A DNA stretch of 30,079 nucleotides, from positions 1-30,079 of the forward strand of contig JBGVCG010000004.1 of NCBI GenBank assembly GCA_045226255.1. Reading direction: 5' to 3'. Shown one piece after another: positions 7,269 to 16,727 of this stretch; the first letter of the stretch is position 1; every line of letters starts with the position of its first letter. Position numbers and translations under genes: made by a program. This DNA is from UBA1181 sp045226255. GTDB lineage: Bacteria; Bacteroidota; Bacteroidia; Bacteroidales; Paludibacteraceae. The notes beneath the pieces are model-generated. The model was not told the DNA's origin and searched no databases. It was given only the letters and a program-made list of their open reading frames with translations.

Positions 7269-8897
7269 ATGAAAAAGATAAAAGACATAGTTTCGTCAGT
7301 AGACTCCAGTCTCACTATCGAAGAGCAACAATACCCTACCATCTGCGTTTCCCCTAACCAATTGAGGAAATTGGCGGAGAAATTGAAAGAGAATGGGTTC
7401 GATGTCCTGTTGAACCTGACAGGAATGGACTACAAGGAGTATTTCGGAGTGATTTACCACTTCACCTCCACCCAAGACAAGAAGGCGATGGTCGTCGTAA
7501 AGGTGAACACGCCGGACAGGGAAAACCTCGCCATTCCGACGGTGAGCGACCTCTGGGCATCCGCCAACCTCTACGAGCGTGAGGCATACGACTTCTTCGG
7601 ACTGCAATTCGTCAACCACCCAGACCTGCGCCGCCTCTTCTTGCGGGCAGACTGGAACGGCTTCCCTTTCAGGAAAGACTACGATGCGGATCCTAAGTTG
7701 AACCCAGTTCCGCTTGTCAACCAAACAGCGGACGCCATGGAAGACCTTCCATCCATCCGATTCGACAAGGAGGGCAAACTCATTACTGAACACAAAGCGC
7801 TATTCGACAAGAACGAATACGTGGTGAACATAGGACCTCAACACCCAGCCACCCACGGTGTGCTTCACCTGAGGGTATCGTTGGACGGTGAGATCATCAA
7901 GAAGGTGGACCCGAACTTCGGCTACATCCACCGAGGCATCGAGAAGATGTGCGAGAGCAAGACCTACCCGCAGATTCTCCAATTGACAGAGCGTCTCGAC
8001 TATCTGTCAGGAACGATGAACCGCCACGCCTTCTGCCTCTGCGTAGAGAAAGCCCTTGGCATCGAGGTGCCGAAAAGGGCGCAGGTGGTCCGCGTCATCT
8101 TCGACGAGTTGACCCGTATCGCCTCCCACTTGCTGGGATGGGGCTGTATGTGCATGGACATGGGTTCCATCACCGCCTTCATCTACGGAATGCGCGACCG
8201 TGAAAAGATCATGGACATCTTCGAAGAGACCGGTGGCGGCCGCCTCATGGTGGGCTACAACGTCATCGGAGGATTGGCCAACGAGGTGAGTCCGAAGTTC
8301 GTGGACCAAGTCAAGGAGTTCATCCCTTACATGCGTAAGATGATCAAAGAGTACCATATCCTCTTCACCAACAACCCGATCGCAAAGGGTCGTATGGAGA
8401 ACATCGGATTCCTCACCAAGGAGACCGCCGCTTCCTTAGGCGTGACGGGACCTGCGGGAAGAGCATCCGGATGGTCATGCGACGTGCGTAAGATCGAGCC
8501 ATATGCGGTGTACGACCAAGTGGACTTCCAAGAGATGCTCCGCACAGAGGGAGGAACATTCGACCGATACCTCATCCGTTTGGACGAGATCGAGCAATCC
8601 CTCCGCATCATCGAGCAACTCATCGACAACCTGCCGGACGGAGACTTCAAGGCCAAGACACCGGCGATCATCAAGTTGCCTGAGGGAGAGTACTACCAGC
8701 GGGTGGAGAACGCGAGGGGAGACTTCGGCGTCTACATCAACAGCAAGGGAGACAAGAACCCTTACCGCGTGAAGTTCCGCTCACCATGCATGACACTCAT
8801 CTCCGCATTGGATCCTCTCTGCCAAAACGAGAAGATCGCGGACCTCATCATGATCGGAGCCTCTTTGGACTACGTAATCCCATGTGCGGACAGATAA
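7269..8897 (+). CDS. nuoCD: Fused NADH-quinone oxidoreductase subunits C and D
   Basis: A 542-residue fusion. Residues 1 to about 165 are the NuoC (30-kDa) domain, with EREAYDFFG and the NHPDLRRLFL to FPFRKDY stretch. Residues about 184-542 are the NuoD (49-kDa) domain, starting IGPQHPATHGV, with GYIHRGIEK, the TERLDYL quinone-pocket region and IASHLLGWG. It sits in the peripheral arm and forms the quinone chamber with NuoB. The C-terminus ends IPCADR. The C-D fusion is a known arrangement in several bacterial lineages including Bacteroidota. It starts 3 nt after nuoB. No nuoE, F or G follows before nuoH. Confidence 0.96.
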   Translation: MKKIKDIVSSVDSSLTIEEQQYPTICVSPNQLRKLAEKLKENGFDVLLNLTGMDYKEYFGVIYHFTSTQDKKAMVVVKVNTPDRENLAIPTVSDLWASANLYEREAYDFFGLQFVNHPDLRRLFLRADWNGFPFRKDYDADPKLNPVPLVNQTADAMEDLPSIRFDKEGKLITEHKALFDKNEYVVNIGPQHPATHGVLHLRVSLDGEIIKKVDPNFGYIHRGIEKMCESKTYPQILQLTERLDYLSGTMNRHAFCLCVEKALGIEVPKRAQVVRVIFDELTRIASHLLGWGCMCMDMGSITAFIYGMRDREKIMDIFEETGGGRLMVGYNVIGGLANEVSPKFVDQVKEFIPYMRKMIKEYHILFTNNPIAKGRMENIGFLTKETAASLGVTGPAGRASGWSCDVRKIEPYAVYDQVDFQEMLRTEGGTFDRYLIRLDEIEQSLRIIEQLIDNLPDGDFKAKTPAIIKLPEGEYYQRVENARGDFGVYINSKGDKNPYRVKFRSPCMTLISALDPLCQNEKIADLIMIGASLDYVIPCADR

Positions 8898-8930
8898 TTC
8901 TTTTCACAGACAAAATAAAGAATAAAGGAT

Positions 8931-10022
8931 ATGTTAACATTTAGTGAAATAATAAGTACAATACACGAGGGACTTACGGGCGCCCTACCCGGATGGCTGG
9001 CGACGACAATCGAGTACGTCATCATAGGCGCCGCCCTGTTGGGTCTCTATTGTGTGCTTGCATTGATCCTCATCCTTTTGGAGAGAAAGATATGCGCCCG
9101 GTTCCAATGCCGAATCGGCCCTAACCGAGTAGGACCTTGGGGATTGCTGCAAAGTGTGGCCGACATGGTCAAGATCCTTTTGAAGGAGATCATTTCGATC
9201 AAGAACACGGACAACATCCTATTCAAGACAGCGTTGTTCCTCGCCATCGCCGGTTCGTTCTGCACATTCGGTGCGTTACAGTTCGGCGACGGATTAGCCT
9301 GCATCGACTTCAACGTCGGAATCTTCTACATCTTAGCGATATCCTCGTTAGGCGTAGTCGGCATCCTCTTGGCGGGATGGTCCAGCAACAACAAGTACAC
9401 CTTAATCGGTGCGATGCGAAGCGGTGCCCAACTCATCAGCTACGAGTTGTCGGCAGGCCTCTCCCTCATGACGATGGTCATCCTCGCAGGATCACTGAGC
9501 ATCTCAGACATCATCGCCGGACAAGGCGGTATGAACGCAGAAGGCGGATACAACACTTGGTACATCTTCCAGGCACCAACCGCCATCATCGCCTTCATCA
9601 TCTATTTGATCGCAGGACATGCGGAGACCAACCGTGGTCCATTCGACCTTCCGGAGGCCGAGTCTGAGTTGACGGCCGGATACCACACGGAGTACTCCGG
9701 TATCCAGTTCGGATTCTTCTACTTGGCGGAATACCTGAACATGTTCATCATCGCGGGAATCGCTGCGACCGTCTTCCTCGGAGGATGGCAACCATTGCAG
9801 ATCAATGCGGGATGGGCTTCCGGGTTCAACGAACTTATGGGACAGATTCCATCCTGGATCTGGTTCATGGGCAAGACCTTCGCCCTCGTGCTTCTCAGCT
9901 TATGGGTGAGATGGACATTCCCAAGGCTTAGGATCGACCAACTGCTCAAGCTGGAGTGGAAGATCCTCATGCCGATCAGTATATTGAACCTGCTCATCAT
10001 GGCAGTGTGGGTTATAATTTAA
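8931..10022 (+). CDS. nuoH: NADH-quinone oxidoreductase subunit H
   Basis: A membrane subunit of 363 residues with about eight or nine helices that links the quinone site to the proton-pumping arm. Visible hallmarks are ERKICARFQCRIGPNRVGPWG (about residues 50-70), the following ADMVKILLKE, and NRGPFDLPEAESELTAGYHTEYSG in the second half, the acidic quinone-channel loop. A 33-nt gap follows nuoCD. AAAGGA near 8923 may help initiation. Confidence 0.96.
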   Translation: MLTFSEIISTIHEGLTGALPGWLATTIEYVIIGAALLGLYCVLALILILLERKICARFQCRIGPNRVGPWGLLQSVADMVKILLKEIISIKNTDNILFKTALFLAIAGSFCTFGALQFGDGLACIDFNVGIFYILAISSLGVVGILLAGWSSNNKYTLIGAMRSGAQLISYELSAGLSLMTMVILAGSLSISDIIAGQGGMNAEGGYNTWYIFQAPTAIIAFIIYLIAGHAETNRGPFDLPEAESELTAGYHTEYSGIQFGFFYLAEYLNMFIIAGIAATVFLGGWQPLQINAGWASGFNELMGQIPSWIWFMGKTFALVLLSLWVRWTFPRLRIDQLLKLEWKILMPISILNLLIMAVWVII

Positions 10023-10040
10023 ATCTAAAGGGAAGAAAAG

Positions 10041-10523
10041 ATGATACAGTATATCAAAGATCTATTTTCCGGGATATGGAACCTGTTACAGGGTATGCGC
10101 ATCACGATGATCAACTTCATCAGGAAGCCAATCACGGAACAATACCCGGAGAACCGTGGGGTGAAGGAATACGCTGAGCGGTTCAGGGGAGAGCTGACGA
10201 TGCCGCACAACGCGAACAACGAGCACAAGTGCACAGCGTGCGGAATCTGCCAGATGAACTGCCCGAACGGGACCATCAAGATAGTGACGAAACAAATCAC
10301 CACAGAGGACGGCAAGACCAAGAAAGCATTGGACAAGTACCTATATGACTTGGGAAGCTGCACATTCTGCGGGCTTTGCACGATGGGTTGTCCTCAAAAG
10401 GCAATCGTCTGGAGTAACAACTTCGAGCACTCGGTATTCAGAAGAGAGACATTGGTTAAGCAACTGAACAAAGAGGGTTCGAAGACAGAGGAGAAAAAAC
10501 CAGTAACAACCCCACAACAATAA
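10041..10523 (+). CDS. nuoI: NADH-quinone oxidoreductase subunit I
   Basis: A ferredoxin-like subunit of 160 residues with two CxxCxxCxxxCP motifs for clusters N6a and N6b: C64/C67/C70/C74 and C107/C110/C113/C117. It passes electrons towards NuoB in the connecting module. The N-terminal amphipathic segment (residues 1-25) fits membrane contact. The Lys/Glu/Thr/Pro-rich tail is not conserved. It is 18 nt after nuoH, with AAAGGGAAG before the start. Confidence 0.95.
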   Translation: MIQYIKDLFSGIWNLLQGMRITMINFIRKPITEQYPENRGVKEYAERFRGELTMPHNANNEHKCTACGICQMNCPNGTIKIVTKQITTEDGKTKKALDKYLYDLGSCTFCGLCTMGCPQKAIVWSNNFEHSVFRRETLVKQLNKEGSKTEEKKPVTTPQQ

Positions 10524-10528
10524 CGACC

Positions 10529-11068
10529 ATGGAATATTTAACAGCAAGCAACATCATATTTTTCATACTTGCGGCGGCCATATTGCTATTCGGCATCCTG
10601 ACGGTCACTTCGACCAAGATCCTCAGGTCGGCCACCTACTTGTTCTTCACGCTGTTCTGCATAGCGGGTCTCTACCTTCAGCTCAACTACGAGTTCCTGG
10701 CGGCGGTCCAACTCTCCGTATATGCGGGAGGCATCGTGATCCTCATCGTCTTCGCCATCCTGTTGATCAAGGGGTTGGGTGAGGACAAGGAAATCAACAT
10801 CGGTCAGAGACGCATCATGGGCCTAATAGCGGCCATCGTCGGTTCAATCACCTGCGCAAGCGTCATCGCCAAATTCGGATTCCTGCCAGACTATGACACG
10901 GCGACCGAACTGACCCAGGATGTGGATATGCAAATGATCGGTCAAGCACTGATGGGCACAGACCAATACCAATATCTGTTACCATTCGAGGCGGTGAGTG
11001 TTCTTCTGCTCGCCTGCATCATCGGAAGTATCGCAATCGCAACAAAGAGTAAGGAGGTCAACAAATGA
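10529..11068 (+). CDS. nuoJ: NADH-quinone oxidoreductase subunit J
   Basis: A membrane subunit of 179 residues with five predicted helices. The third helix region LSVYAGGIVILIVFAILL is the conserved flexible helix with the family's typical VY.G.I..L..F pattern. Its end overlaps nuoK by 4 nt (ATGA), indicating translational coupling. Confidence 0.95.
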   Translation: MEYLTASNIIFFILAAAILLFGILTVTSTKILRSATYLFFTLFCIAGLYLQLNYEFLAAVQLSVYAGGIVILIVFAILLIKGLGEDKEINIGQRRIMGLIAAIVGSITCASVIAKFGFLPDYDTATELTQDVDMQMIGQALMGTDQYQYLLPFEAVSVLLLACIIGSIAIATKSKEVNK

Positions 11069-11376
11069 ATATACCAGTAGAATCATATTTTATTCTTAGC
11101 ACGCTCCTATTCTTCATAGGCGTGTATGGGTTCGTGGCACGAAAGAACCTCATCAGCATATTGATGTCGGTCGAGCTCGTCCTCAACGCCGCAAACATCA
11201 ATTTCGTAGTGGCCAACAGATTTCTCTTCCCGGAATACTTGGAGGGGCATATCTACAGCCTCTTCGTCATCGCGATTGCGGCGGCGGAGACTGCGGTAGC
11301 CATTTCAATCATCATCAATGTTTACCGTCAGAAGAAGAACATCGATGCCAAGAGTATTAACGAATTAAAGTATTAA
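11065..11376 (+). CDS. nuoK: NADH-quinone oxidoreductase subunit K
   Basis: A three-helix membrane subunit of 103 residues homologous to the MrpC antiporter subunit. Two intramembrane glutamates are visible, in MSVELVLNAANI (about E36) and AAAETAVAISII (about E72), both part of the proton path in complex I. A full Shine-Dalgarno AAGGAGGT (11051-11058) inside the end of nuoJ precedes the ATG. Confidence 0.96.
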   Translation: MNIPVESYFILSTLLFFIGVYGFVARKNLISILMSVELVLNAANINFVVANRFLFPEYLEGHIYSLFVIAIAAAETAVAISIIINVYRQKKNIDAKSINELKY

Positions 11377-11380
11377 TGAT

Positions 11381-13339
11381 ATGGAACAGTTAGCGAGTTT
11401 AGCACCTTATGTTTTAATATTACCGCTCTGCATGTTCCTTATCTTGGGACTATTCGGTAAAAAAATGTGTCCGAAAGTGTCAGGTCTCTTGGGTACGACC
11501 GTCTTTGGCGTCGTCTCCGTGATCTGCTACTACATCGCACTCAAATATTTCTTCAGTGGCGATTATCAAATCGGGGAGACCTACCAACAGGTGACCCTCT
11601 TCAACATGGAGTGGTTGCGGATGAACGAAGACCTGGTGATCAGCATCGGCTTCCTCTTGGATCCGCTCTCCGCCATCATGCTGATTGTCATCTCGACCGT
11701 ATCCCTGATGGTCCACATCTATAGCATGGGTTACATGCACGGAGAAGGAGGATTCCAGCGTTTCTACGCCATCCTTTCGCTCTTCTCCTTCGCCATGCTC
11801 GGATTGGTTGTGGCGACCAACATCTTCCAGATGTACATCTTTTGGGAGTTGGTGGGAGTATCCTCCTTCCTGTTGATCAGTTTCTACTACTTCAAACATT
11901 CCGCAGTGCGCGCGGCGAAGAAAGCCTTCATCGTCACGAGGTTCGCGGATATGTTCTTCCTCATCGGAATCCTAATCCTCTCCTACTACACGAGGACATT
12001 CGACTTCGATAAGCTCACTTTCATCACCGACGGCCATGTAAATGCAATCGTCAACTCAGACTTGAGGACGATGACCTTCCTCGGATTCCCAGTGATTTCG
12101 ATAGCCATGTTCCTCATCTTTTTGGGAGGTGCAGGTAAATCGGCCATGTTCCCGTTGCACATTTGGTTGCCGGACGCCATGGAAGGTCCAACCCCTGCTT
12201 CAGCGTTGATCCATGCGGCCACGATGGTCGTAGCGGGTGTATACTTGGTAGCAAGGCTCTTCCCTATCTACACGTTCGAGGCACCGCACGTATTGGAGAT
12301 CATCTCCTACATCGGAGCATTCACCAGTATCTTCGCGGCGATCATCGCCTGCGCGCAGACCGATATCAAACGAGTGCTCGCCTTCTCCACGATCTCACAG
12401 ATCGCCTACATGATGGTAGCCTTGGGTGTTTCCGGCTACGGAGGAGTCAACGGACTCGGTTACACGGCCTCCATGTGGCACCTCTTCACACATGCCATGT
12501 TCAAGGCATTGCTCTTCATGGCGGCAGGAGCCATCATCCACGCCGTACACAGCAACGAGATGGATGCGATGGGCAACCTCAGAAAGAAATTGCCTATCAC
12601 CCACATCACGTTCCTCATCGCCTGCTTGGCGATAGCCGGTATACCTCCATTCTCAGGCTTCTTCTCGAAGGACGAGATCTTGGTGGCAGCGTTCGAGACC
12701 AACAAATGGGTCTTCGCTGTAGAGTACTTCGTGGCAGGTTTGACCGCCTTCTACATGTTCCGCCTCTACTACCGCATCTTCTGGTTCGGCGAGCCTGAGG
12801 GCGGATACGAGCACGAGCCGCACGAGGCACCATTGAACATGACCTTCCCGCTCATGTTCTTAGCCGCAGTGACGGTCATCACCGGTATCAGCTGGGCATT
12901 CGGCAAACTCTCATTCACGGAACTGATTTCGAGTGACTTCACCGGTTACGAGATTCACACCCATTGGAACATCGCCCTGCCAAGCATCGGCGCAGGCGTG
13001 GTAGGTATACTCATCGCGACCTTCCTCTACCTGGAAAGGACAGGAAGACCGAACAAGGCGGTATCCTACATCAAGAAGCCTTACCTTTGGGCGTATAACA
13101 AATTCTATATCGATGAGATATATCTCTTTGTGACGAACAATATCATCTTCCAACGGATATGCCAACCTATCGCATGGTTCGACCGTCATATCATCGACGG
13201 ATTCATGAACCTGCTCTCATGGGTCACGAACAAGACCTCGCAAGAGACGAAGGAGATCCAGAGCGGATATGTGCAACAGTACGCTTGGGTGTTCATCATG
13301 GGTGTTATCACTATCGTGTTACTATCCATTAATCTCTAA
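11381..13339 (+). CDS. nuoL: NADH-quinone oxidoreductase subunit L
   Basis: The distal antiporter-like proton-pumping subunit, 652 residues with about 16 helices. Conserved segments include FWELVGVSSFLLISFYYF, LGGAGKSAMFPLHIWLPDAMEGPTPASALIHAATMV and STISQIAYMMVALG. The C-terminal part (about residues 560-652) contains the region that forms the long lateral helix. It starts 4 nt after nuoK. Confidence 0.97.
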   Translation: MEQLASLAPYVLILPLCMFLILGLFGKKMCPKVSGLLGTTVFGVVSVICYYIALKYFFSGDYQIGETYQQVTLFNMEWLRMNEDLVISIGFLLDPLSAIMLIVISTVSLMVHIYSMGYMHGEGGFQRFYAILSLFSFAMLGLVVATNIFQMYIFWELVGVSSFLLISFYYFKHSAVRAAKKAFIVTRFADMFFLIGILILSYYTRTFDFDKLTFITDGHVNAIVNSDLRTMTFLGFPVISIAMFLIFLGGAGKSAMFPLHIWLPDAMEGPTPASALIHAATMVVAGVYLVARLFPIYTFEAPHVLEIISYIGAFTSIFAAIIACAQTDIKRVLAFSTISQIAYMMVALGVSGYGGVNGLGYTASMWHLFTHAMFKALLFMAAGAIIHAVHSNEMDAMGNLRKKLPITHITFLIACLAIAGIPPFSGFFSKDEILVAAFETNKWVFAVEYFVAGLTAFYMFRLYYRIFWFGEPEGGYEHEPHEAPLNMTFPLMFLAAVTVITGISWAFGKLSFTELISSDFTGYEIHTHWNIALPSIGAGVVGILIATFLYLERTGRPNKAVSYIKKPYLWAYNKFYIDEIYLFVTNNIIFQRICQPIAWFDRHIIDGFMNLLSWVTNKTSQETKEIQSGYVQQYAWVFIMGVITIVLLSINL

Positions 13340-13357
13340 CCGATAAAAAGTACTACA

Positions 13358-14884
13358 ATGAATATATTATCATTATTTGTAATCATCCCGCTCGTCATGA
13401 TGGCAGTGATATTCTGCATCAACGGCGAGAAAAAGAGTCTGATACGGACGATCATGTCCATCGGAGGATTCGCATTGCTCTGCACCTCCACCTATCTGAC
13501 GATTCAATTCCTGGAGTTACGGCAAATCGACACCACCTCGGAGTTCCTTTTCACGGAATCCGCCATGTGGTATGAGCGATTCAACATCCACTACTCAGTT
13601 GGTGTGGACGGAATATCCGTAGCCATGTTACTGCTCTCCTCCATCGTGGTGATCACCGGCGTGTTCGTATCCTACGCCATGGAAGAGAAAGTGAAGGAGT
13701 ACTTCCTCTGGTTCCTGATGTTGAGCATCGGAGTGTACGGGTTCTTCATTTCGTTGGACCTCTTCACGATGTTCCTCTTCTACGAGGTGGCATTGATTCC
13801 AATGTACCTGCTCATCGGATTGTGGGGAAGCGGCAAGAAAGAATATTCAGCCATGAAGTTGACGCTAATGTTGATGGGAGGTTCAGCCTTCCTGATGGTC
13901 GGCATCTTCGGCATCTACTACAACTCCATCCCTGAGGGCGGCGAAGGCACATTCAACATCCAAGAGATCGCGGCGAACGTGCAAGCCTTGAAGGCGAACG
14001 GAGGTGACATCAGTTGGGAATACATCTTCTTCCCGCTCACCTTCGTGGGATTCGGCGTGTTGGGAGCCATGTTCCCATTCCACACATGGTCGCCTGACGG
14101 TCACGCCTCCGCACCGACAGCCGTTTCAATGCTCCACGCAGGTGTGTTGATGAAGTTGGGAGGATATGGTTGCTTCAGGGTAGCCATGTACCTGATGCCT
14201 GATGCGGCGCAAGACCTCGCATGGATCTTCATCATCCTGACCGGTATCAGCGTCGTGTACGGAGCCTTCAGCGCTTGCGTACAGACCGATTTGAAGTACA
14301 TCAACGCCTACTCATCCGTGAGCCACTGTGGCTTGGTGCTCTTCGCCTTGCTGATGATGAACAAGACCGCCATGACGGGAGCCATCCTTCAGATGGTATC
14401 ACACGGTCTCATGACGGCGCTCTTCTTCGCCCTGATCGGTATGATTTACGGAAGAACACACACGCGTGACATCCGTGAGATGGGAGGTCTGATGAAGATC
14501 ATGCCTATCCTCTGCGTATGCTACGTGATCGCGGGACTCGCCTCTCTCGGTCTGCCGGGACTCAGCGGATTCGTTGCGGAGATGACCATCTTCGTCGGAG
14601 CGTTCGAGCACACGGACTTCTTCCATAGGACATTCGTCATCCTCGGTTGCAGCTCCATCGTGATCACGGCAGTCTACATCCTGAGAGTGGTCGGCAAGAT
14701 CCTCATGGGACCAGTGCAGGACAAGCACCACGAGACGCTCACCGACGCAGTGTGGTATGAGAAAGTAGCAGCGTTCGGACTCATCGCCGCAATCGCCGCA
14801 ATAGGTATGGCACCGCTCTGGTTGTCGAACATGATCGGCGGCGGAATTGAAAACATCGCAAAATTATTCACTTATGGACTATAG
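13358..14884 (+). CDS. nuoM: NADH-quinone oxidoreductase subunit M
   Basis: An antiporter-like proton-pumping subunit, 508 residues with about 14 helices. Hallmarks are FYEVALIPMYLLIGLWG, PFHTWSPDGHASAPTAVSMLHAGVLMKLGGYG and YSSVSHCGLVLFA. The end overlaps nuoN by 11 nt. The 18-nt gap after nuoL contains no terminator. Confidence 0.97.
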   Translation: MNILSLFVIIPLVMMAVIFCINGEKKSLIRTIMSIGGFALLCTSTYLTIQFLELRQIDTTSEFLFTESAMWYERFNIHYSVGVDGISVAMLLLSSIVVITGVFVSYAMEEKVKEYFLWFLMLSIGVYGFFISLDLFTMFLFYEVALIPMYLLIGLWGSGKKEYSAMKLTLMLMGGSAFLMVGIFGIYYNSIPEGGEGTFNIQEIAANVQALKANGGDISWEYIFFPLTFVGFGVLGAMFPFHTWSPDGHASAPTAVSMLHAGVLMKLGGYGCFRVAMYLMPDAAQDLAWIFIILTGISVVYGAFSACVQTDLKYINAYSSVSHCGLVLFALLMMNKTAMTGAILQMVSHGLMTALFFALIGMIYGRTHTRDIREMGGLMKIMPILCVCYVIAGLASLGLPGLSGFVAEMTIFVGAFEHTDFFHRTFVILGCSSIVITAVYILRVVGKILMGPVQDKHHETLTDAVWYEKVAAFGLIAAIAAIGMAPLWLSNMIGGGIENIAKLFTYGL

Positions 14885-16301
14885 TAATTTCTTATCGATG
14901 AACCACGAAATATCATTAGTAGTGGTTATGATATTGGTTCTGTTGACCGATCTAGTCATCGGCGACAAGAACAAAAAGGCAAGCCAGATCATGGCAATTG
15001 GGCTATTCATCGCCCACACCGTCTTGTGTTTCCAATGGTCTAACAGCTACAGTCCGACCGAAGCATTCTCTGGGATGTACCTCACCTCAGAGATCCACAT
15101 GTTCGTCAAGAACATGCTGAACATAGGCACCGTGCTCGTCTTCCTGTACGCATACTACTGGAACACGCACGAGAACGAGAGCCACGCCGGAGAGTTCTAC
15201 TTCCTGACCCTCTCCACCCTATTGGGTATGTACTTGATGATCTCGTCGGGTAACTTCCTCCTCTTCTACATTGGATTGGAGACCGCCTCCATCCCAATGG
15301 CCACATTGGTGGCGATGAACAAGAAGAGGGAAGAGTCGGCCGAAGCGGCAGCCAAGTATGTGCTCACCGCAGCCTTCTCGTCTGGTGTGATGATCTTCGG
15401 TATCTCCCTGATCTACGCAACCTGCGGCACGCTCTACTTCGACGGAATCTCAGCCAACTTCTCCGATTTCAACCTCTCCATCATGGGATTGGTCTTCTTC
15501 ATCGCGGGTATCGGCTTCAAGATCTCCCTCGTTCCGTTCCACTTGTGGACAGCGGACACCTACCAAGGCGCGCCTACTTCTGTGACCGCCTACTTGTCCG
15601 TCATCTCTAAGGGAGCCGCAGCTTTCGCCTTCATGTGCATCTTGATGAAGGCATTCAGCAACTACCCGGACGTATGGAAGGAAATCATGTGGTGGATCAT
15701 CGTTGTCACCATCACCGTGGGTAACTTGTTCGCCATCAGGCAAAAGAACCTGAAGAGATTCCTTGCCTTCTCCTCCATCTCACAAGCCGGTTACATCATG
15801 CTCGGCGTGATTGCGGGAAGCGACCAAGGTATGGCTTCGCTCGTATTCTACACGTTGATCTACATGTTCACCAACCTCGCCGCCTTCGGAATCATCTCCA
15901 GCATCGAGGACCAGACCGGCAAGGTATCGATGGACGATTACGACGGACTCTACGACACCAACCCTAAGTTGGCAGTGGTCATGATGCTCGCCATGTTCTC
16001 TTTGGGAGGTATTCCTCCGTTCGCAGGATTCTTCAGTAAGTTCTTCATCTTCATGGCAGCCGCCGAACAAGGTGAATACTTGCTCGTCTTCCTTGCCTTG
16101 TTGAACACCATCATCTCACTCTACTACTATTTGCTGGTAGTGAAAGCCATGTTCATCAAGAAGTCGGACAATCCGATTCCAGCCATCAAGATCGACAACA
16201 TGTCCAAGGTCGGACTCATCATCTGTACGATCTGCATCTTGGCATTAGGCTTCATCAGCCCGCTCTACACGTTCATCGCAGAGAGAAGCTTCGGATTCTA
16301 A
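14874..16301 (+). CDS. nuoN: NADH-quinone oxidoreductase subunit N
   Basis: The third antiporter-like subunit, 475 residues with about 14 helices. Conserved segments are GLETASIPMATLVA, FKISLVPFHLWTADTYQGAPTSVTAYLSV and FSSISQAGYIMLGV. The frame is open from a TTG at 14847, but the ATG at 14874 (MDYSNFLSMNHEISLVV) gives a proper N-terminus and an 11-nt overlap with nuoM, which suggests coupled translation. It is the last gene of the operon; a strong terminator lies 45 nt downstream. Confidence 0.96.
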   Translation: MDYSNFLSMNHEISLVVVMILVLLTDLVIGDKNKKASQIMAIGLFIAHTVLCFQWSNSYSPTEAFSGMYLTSEIHMFVKNMLNIGTVLVFLYAYYWNTHENESHAGEFYFLTLSTLLGMYLMISSGNFLLFYIGLETASIPMATLVAMNKKREESAEAAAKYVLTAAFSSGVMIFGISLIYATCGTLYFDGISANFSDFNLSIMGLVFFIAGIGFKISLVPFHLWTADTYQGAPTSVTAYLSVISKGAAAFAFMCILMKAFSNYPDVWKEIMWWIIVVTITVGNLFAIRQKNLKRFLAFSSISQAGYIMLGVIAGSDQGMASLVFYTLIYMFTNLAAFGIISSIEDQTGKVSMDDYDGLYDTNPKLAVVMMLAMFSLGGIPPFAGFFSKFFIFMAAAEQGEYLLVFLALLNTIISLYYYLLVVKAMFIKKSDNPIPAIKIDNMSKVGLIICTICILALGFISPLYTFIAERSFGF

Positions 16302-16346
16302 GGGGAATCTAGAGGAGGATAAAAGACCTCCAAACGATAAAAGCAC

Positions 16347-16379
16347 AAGGGGGTGTATCAATTTATGGTACACCCCCTT
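16347..16379 (+). terminator. Terminator of the nuo operon
   Basis: A perfect 11-bp stem, AAGGGGGTGTA (16347-16357) with TACACCCCCTT (16369-16379), has an 11-nt loop and is followed by CCCTTTTAC. From here to the promoter at 16595 I see no gene. Confidence 0.92.
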
Positions 16380-16594
16380 CCCTTTTACAGTTCGAAGCAT
16401 ACGAATCTACCTACCCATCGAACACCGCCTCGGAAGCAATATCTTTTCCTCGACACACCATCACAGCGGACAGACAGGCAACATATCCGTTCGGACCAAC
16501 ATTCATGCACCACCCATACAATTGACCTCGATCAAGAAATAAAAGTCGGAGAATAATTCTTAACGATAAGACCAAAAAAATTCCCAAAAAATAG

Positions 16595-16602
16595 TACATT
16601 TG
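16595..16602 (+). promoter_or_regulatory. Promoter -7 box for the protease/pseudoprotease locus
   Basis: TACATTTG is an exact TAnnTTTG. No TTTG lies 19-21 nt upstream (that stretch is A-rich), so the -33 box is weak. The predicted transcript start is near 16609, giving a leader of about 120 nt. The leader holds a 10-codon open frame beginning ATGAAGTTC at 16621 and ending at 16653. Confidence 0.5.
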
Positions 16603-16727
16603 ATACAAAAACTGAAGAAGATGAAGTTCAGGCAATTCATCAGTTTCAAATAGAATTGAAAACTCTAACATGGTATAATGGGCTCAACCTTGTTGGGGGA
16701 AACAGCAGAGTCCCATTTCATAAAATC

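Noticed and set aside
16621..16653. Ten-codon open frame in the leader of the protease locus as a regulatory leader peptide
   Set aside because: It lacks a run of diagnostic codons and a following attenuator hairpin; left as a note only.
16656..16727. TTG-initiated extension of paralogue copy 1
   Set aside because: The ATG at 16728 starts exactly at a signal peptide matching copies 2 and 3 in length.
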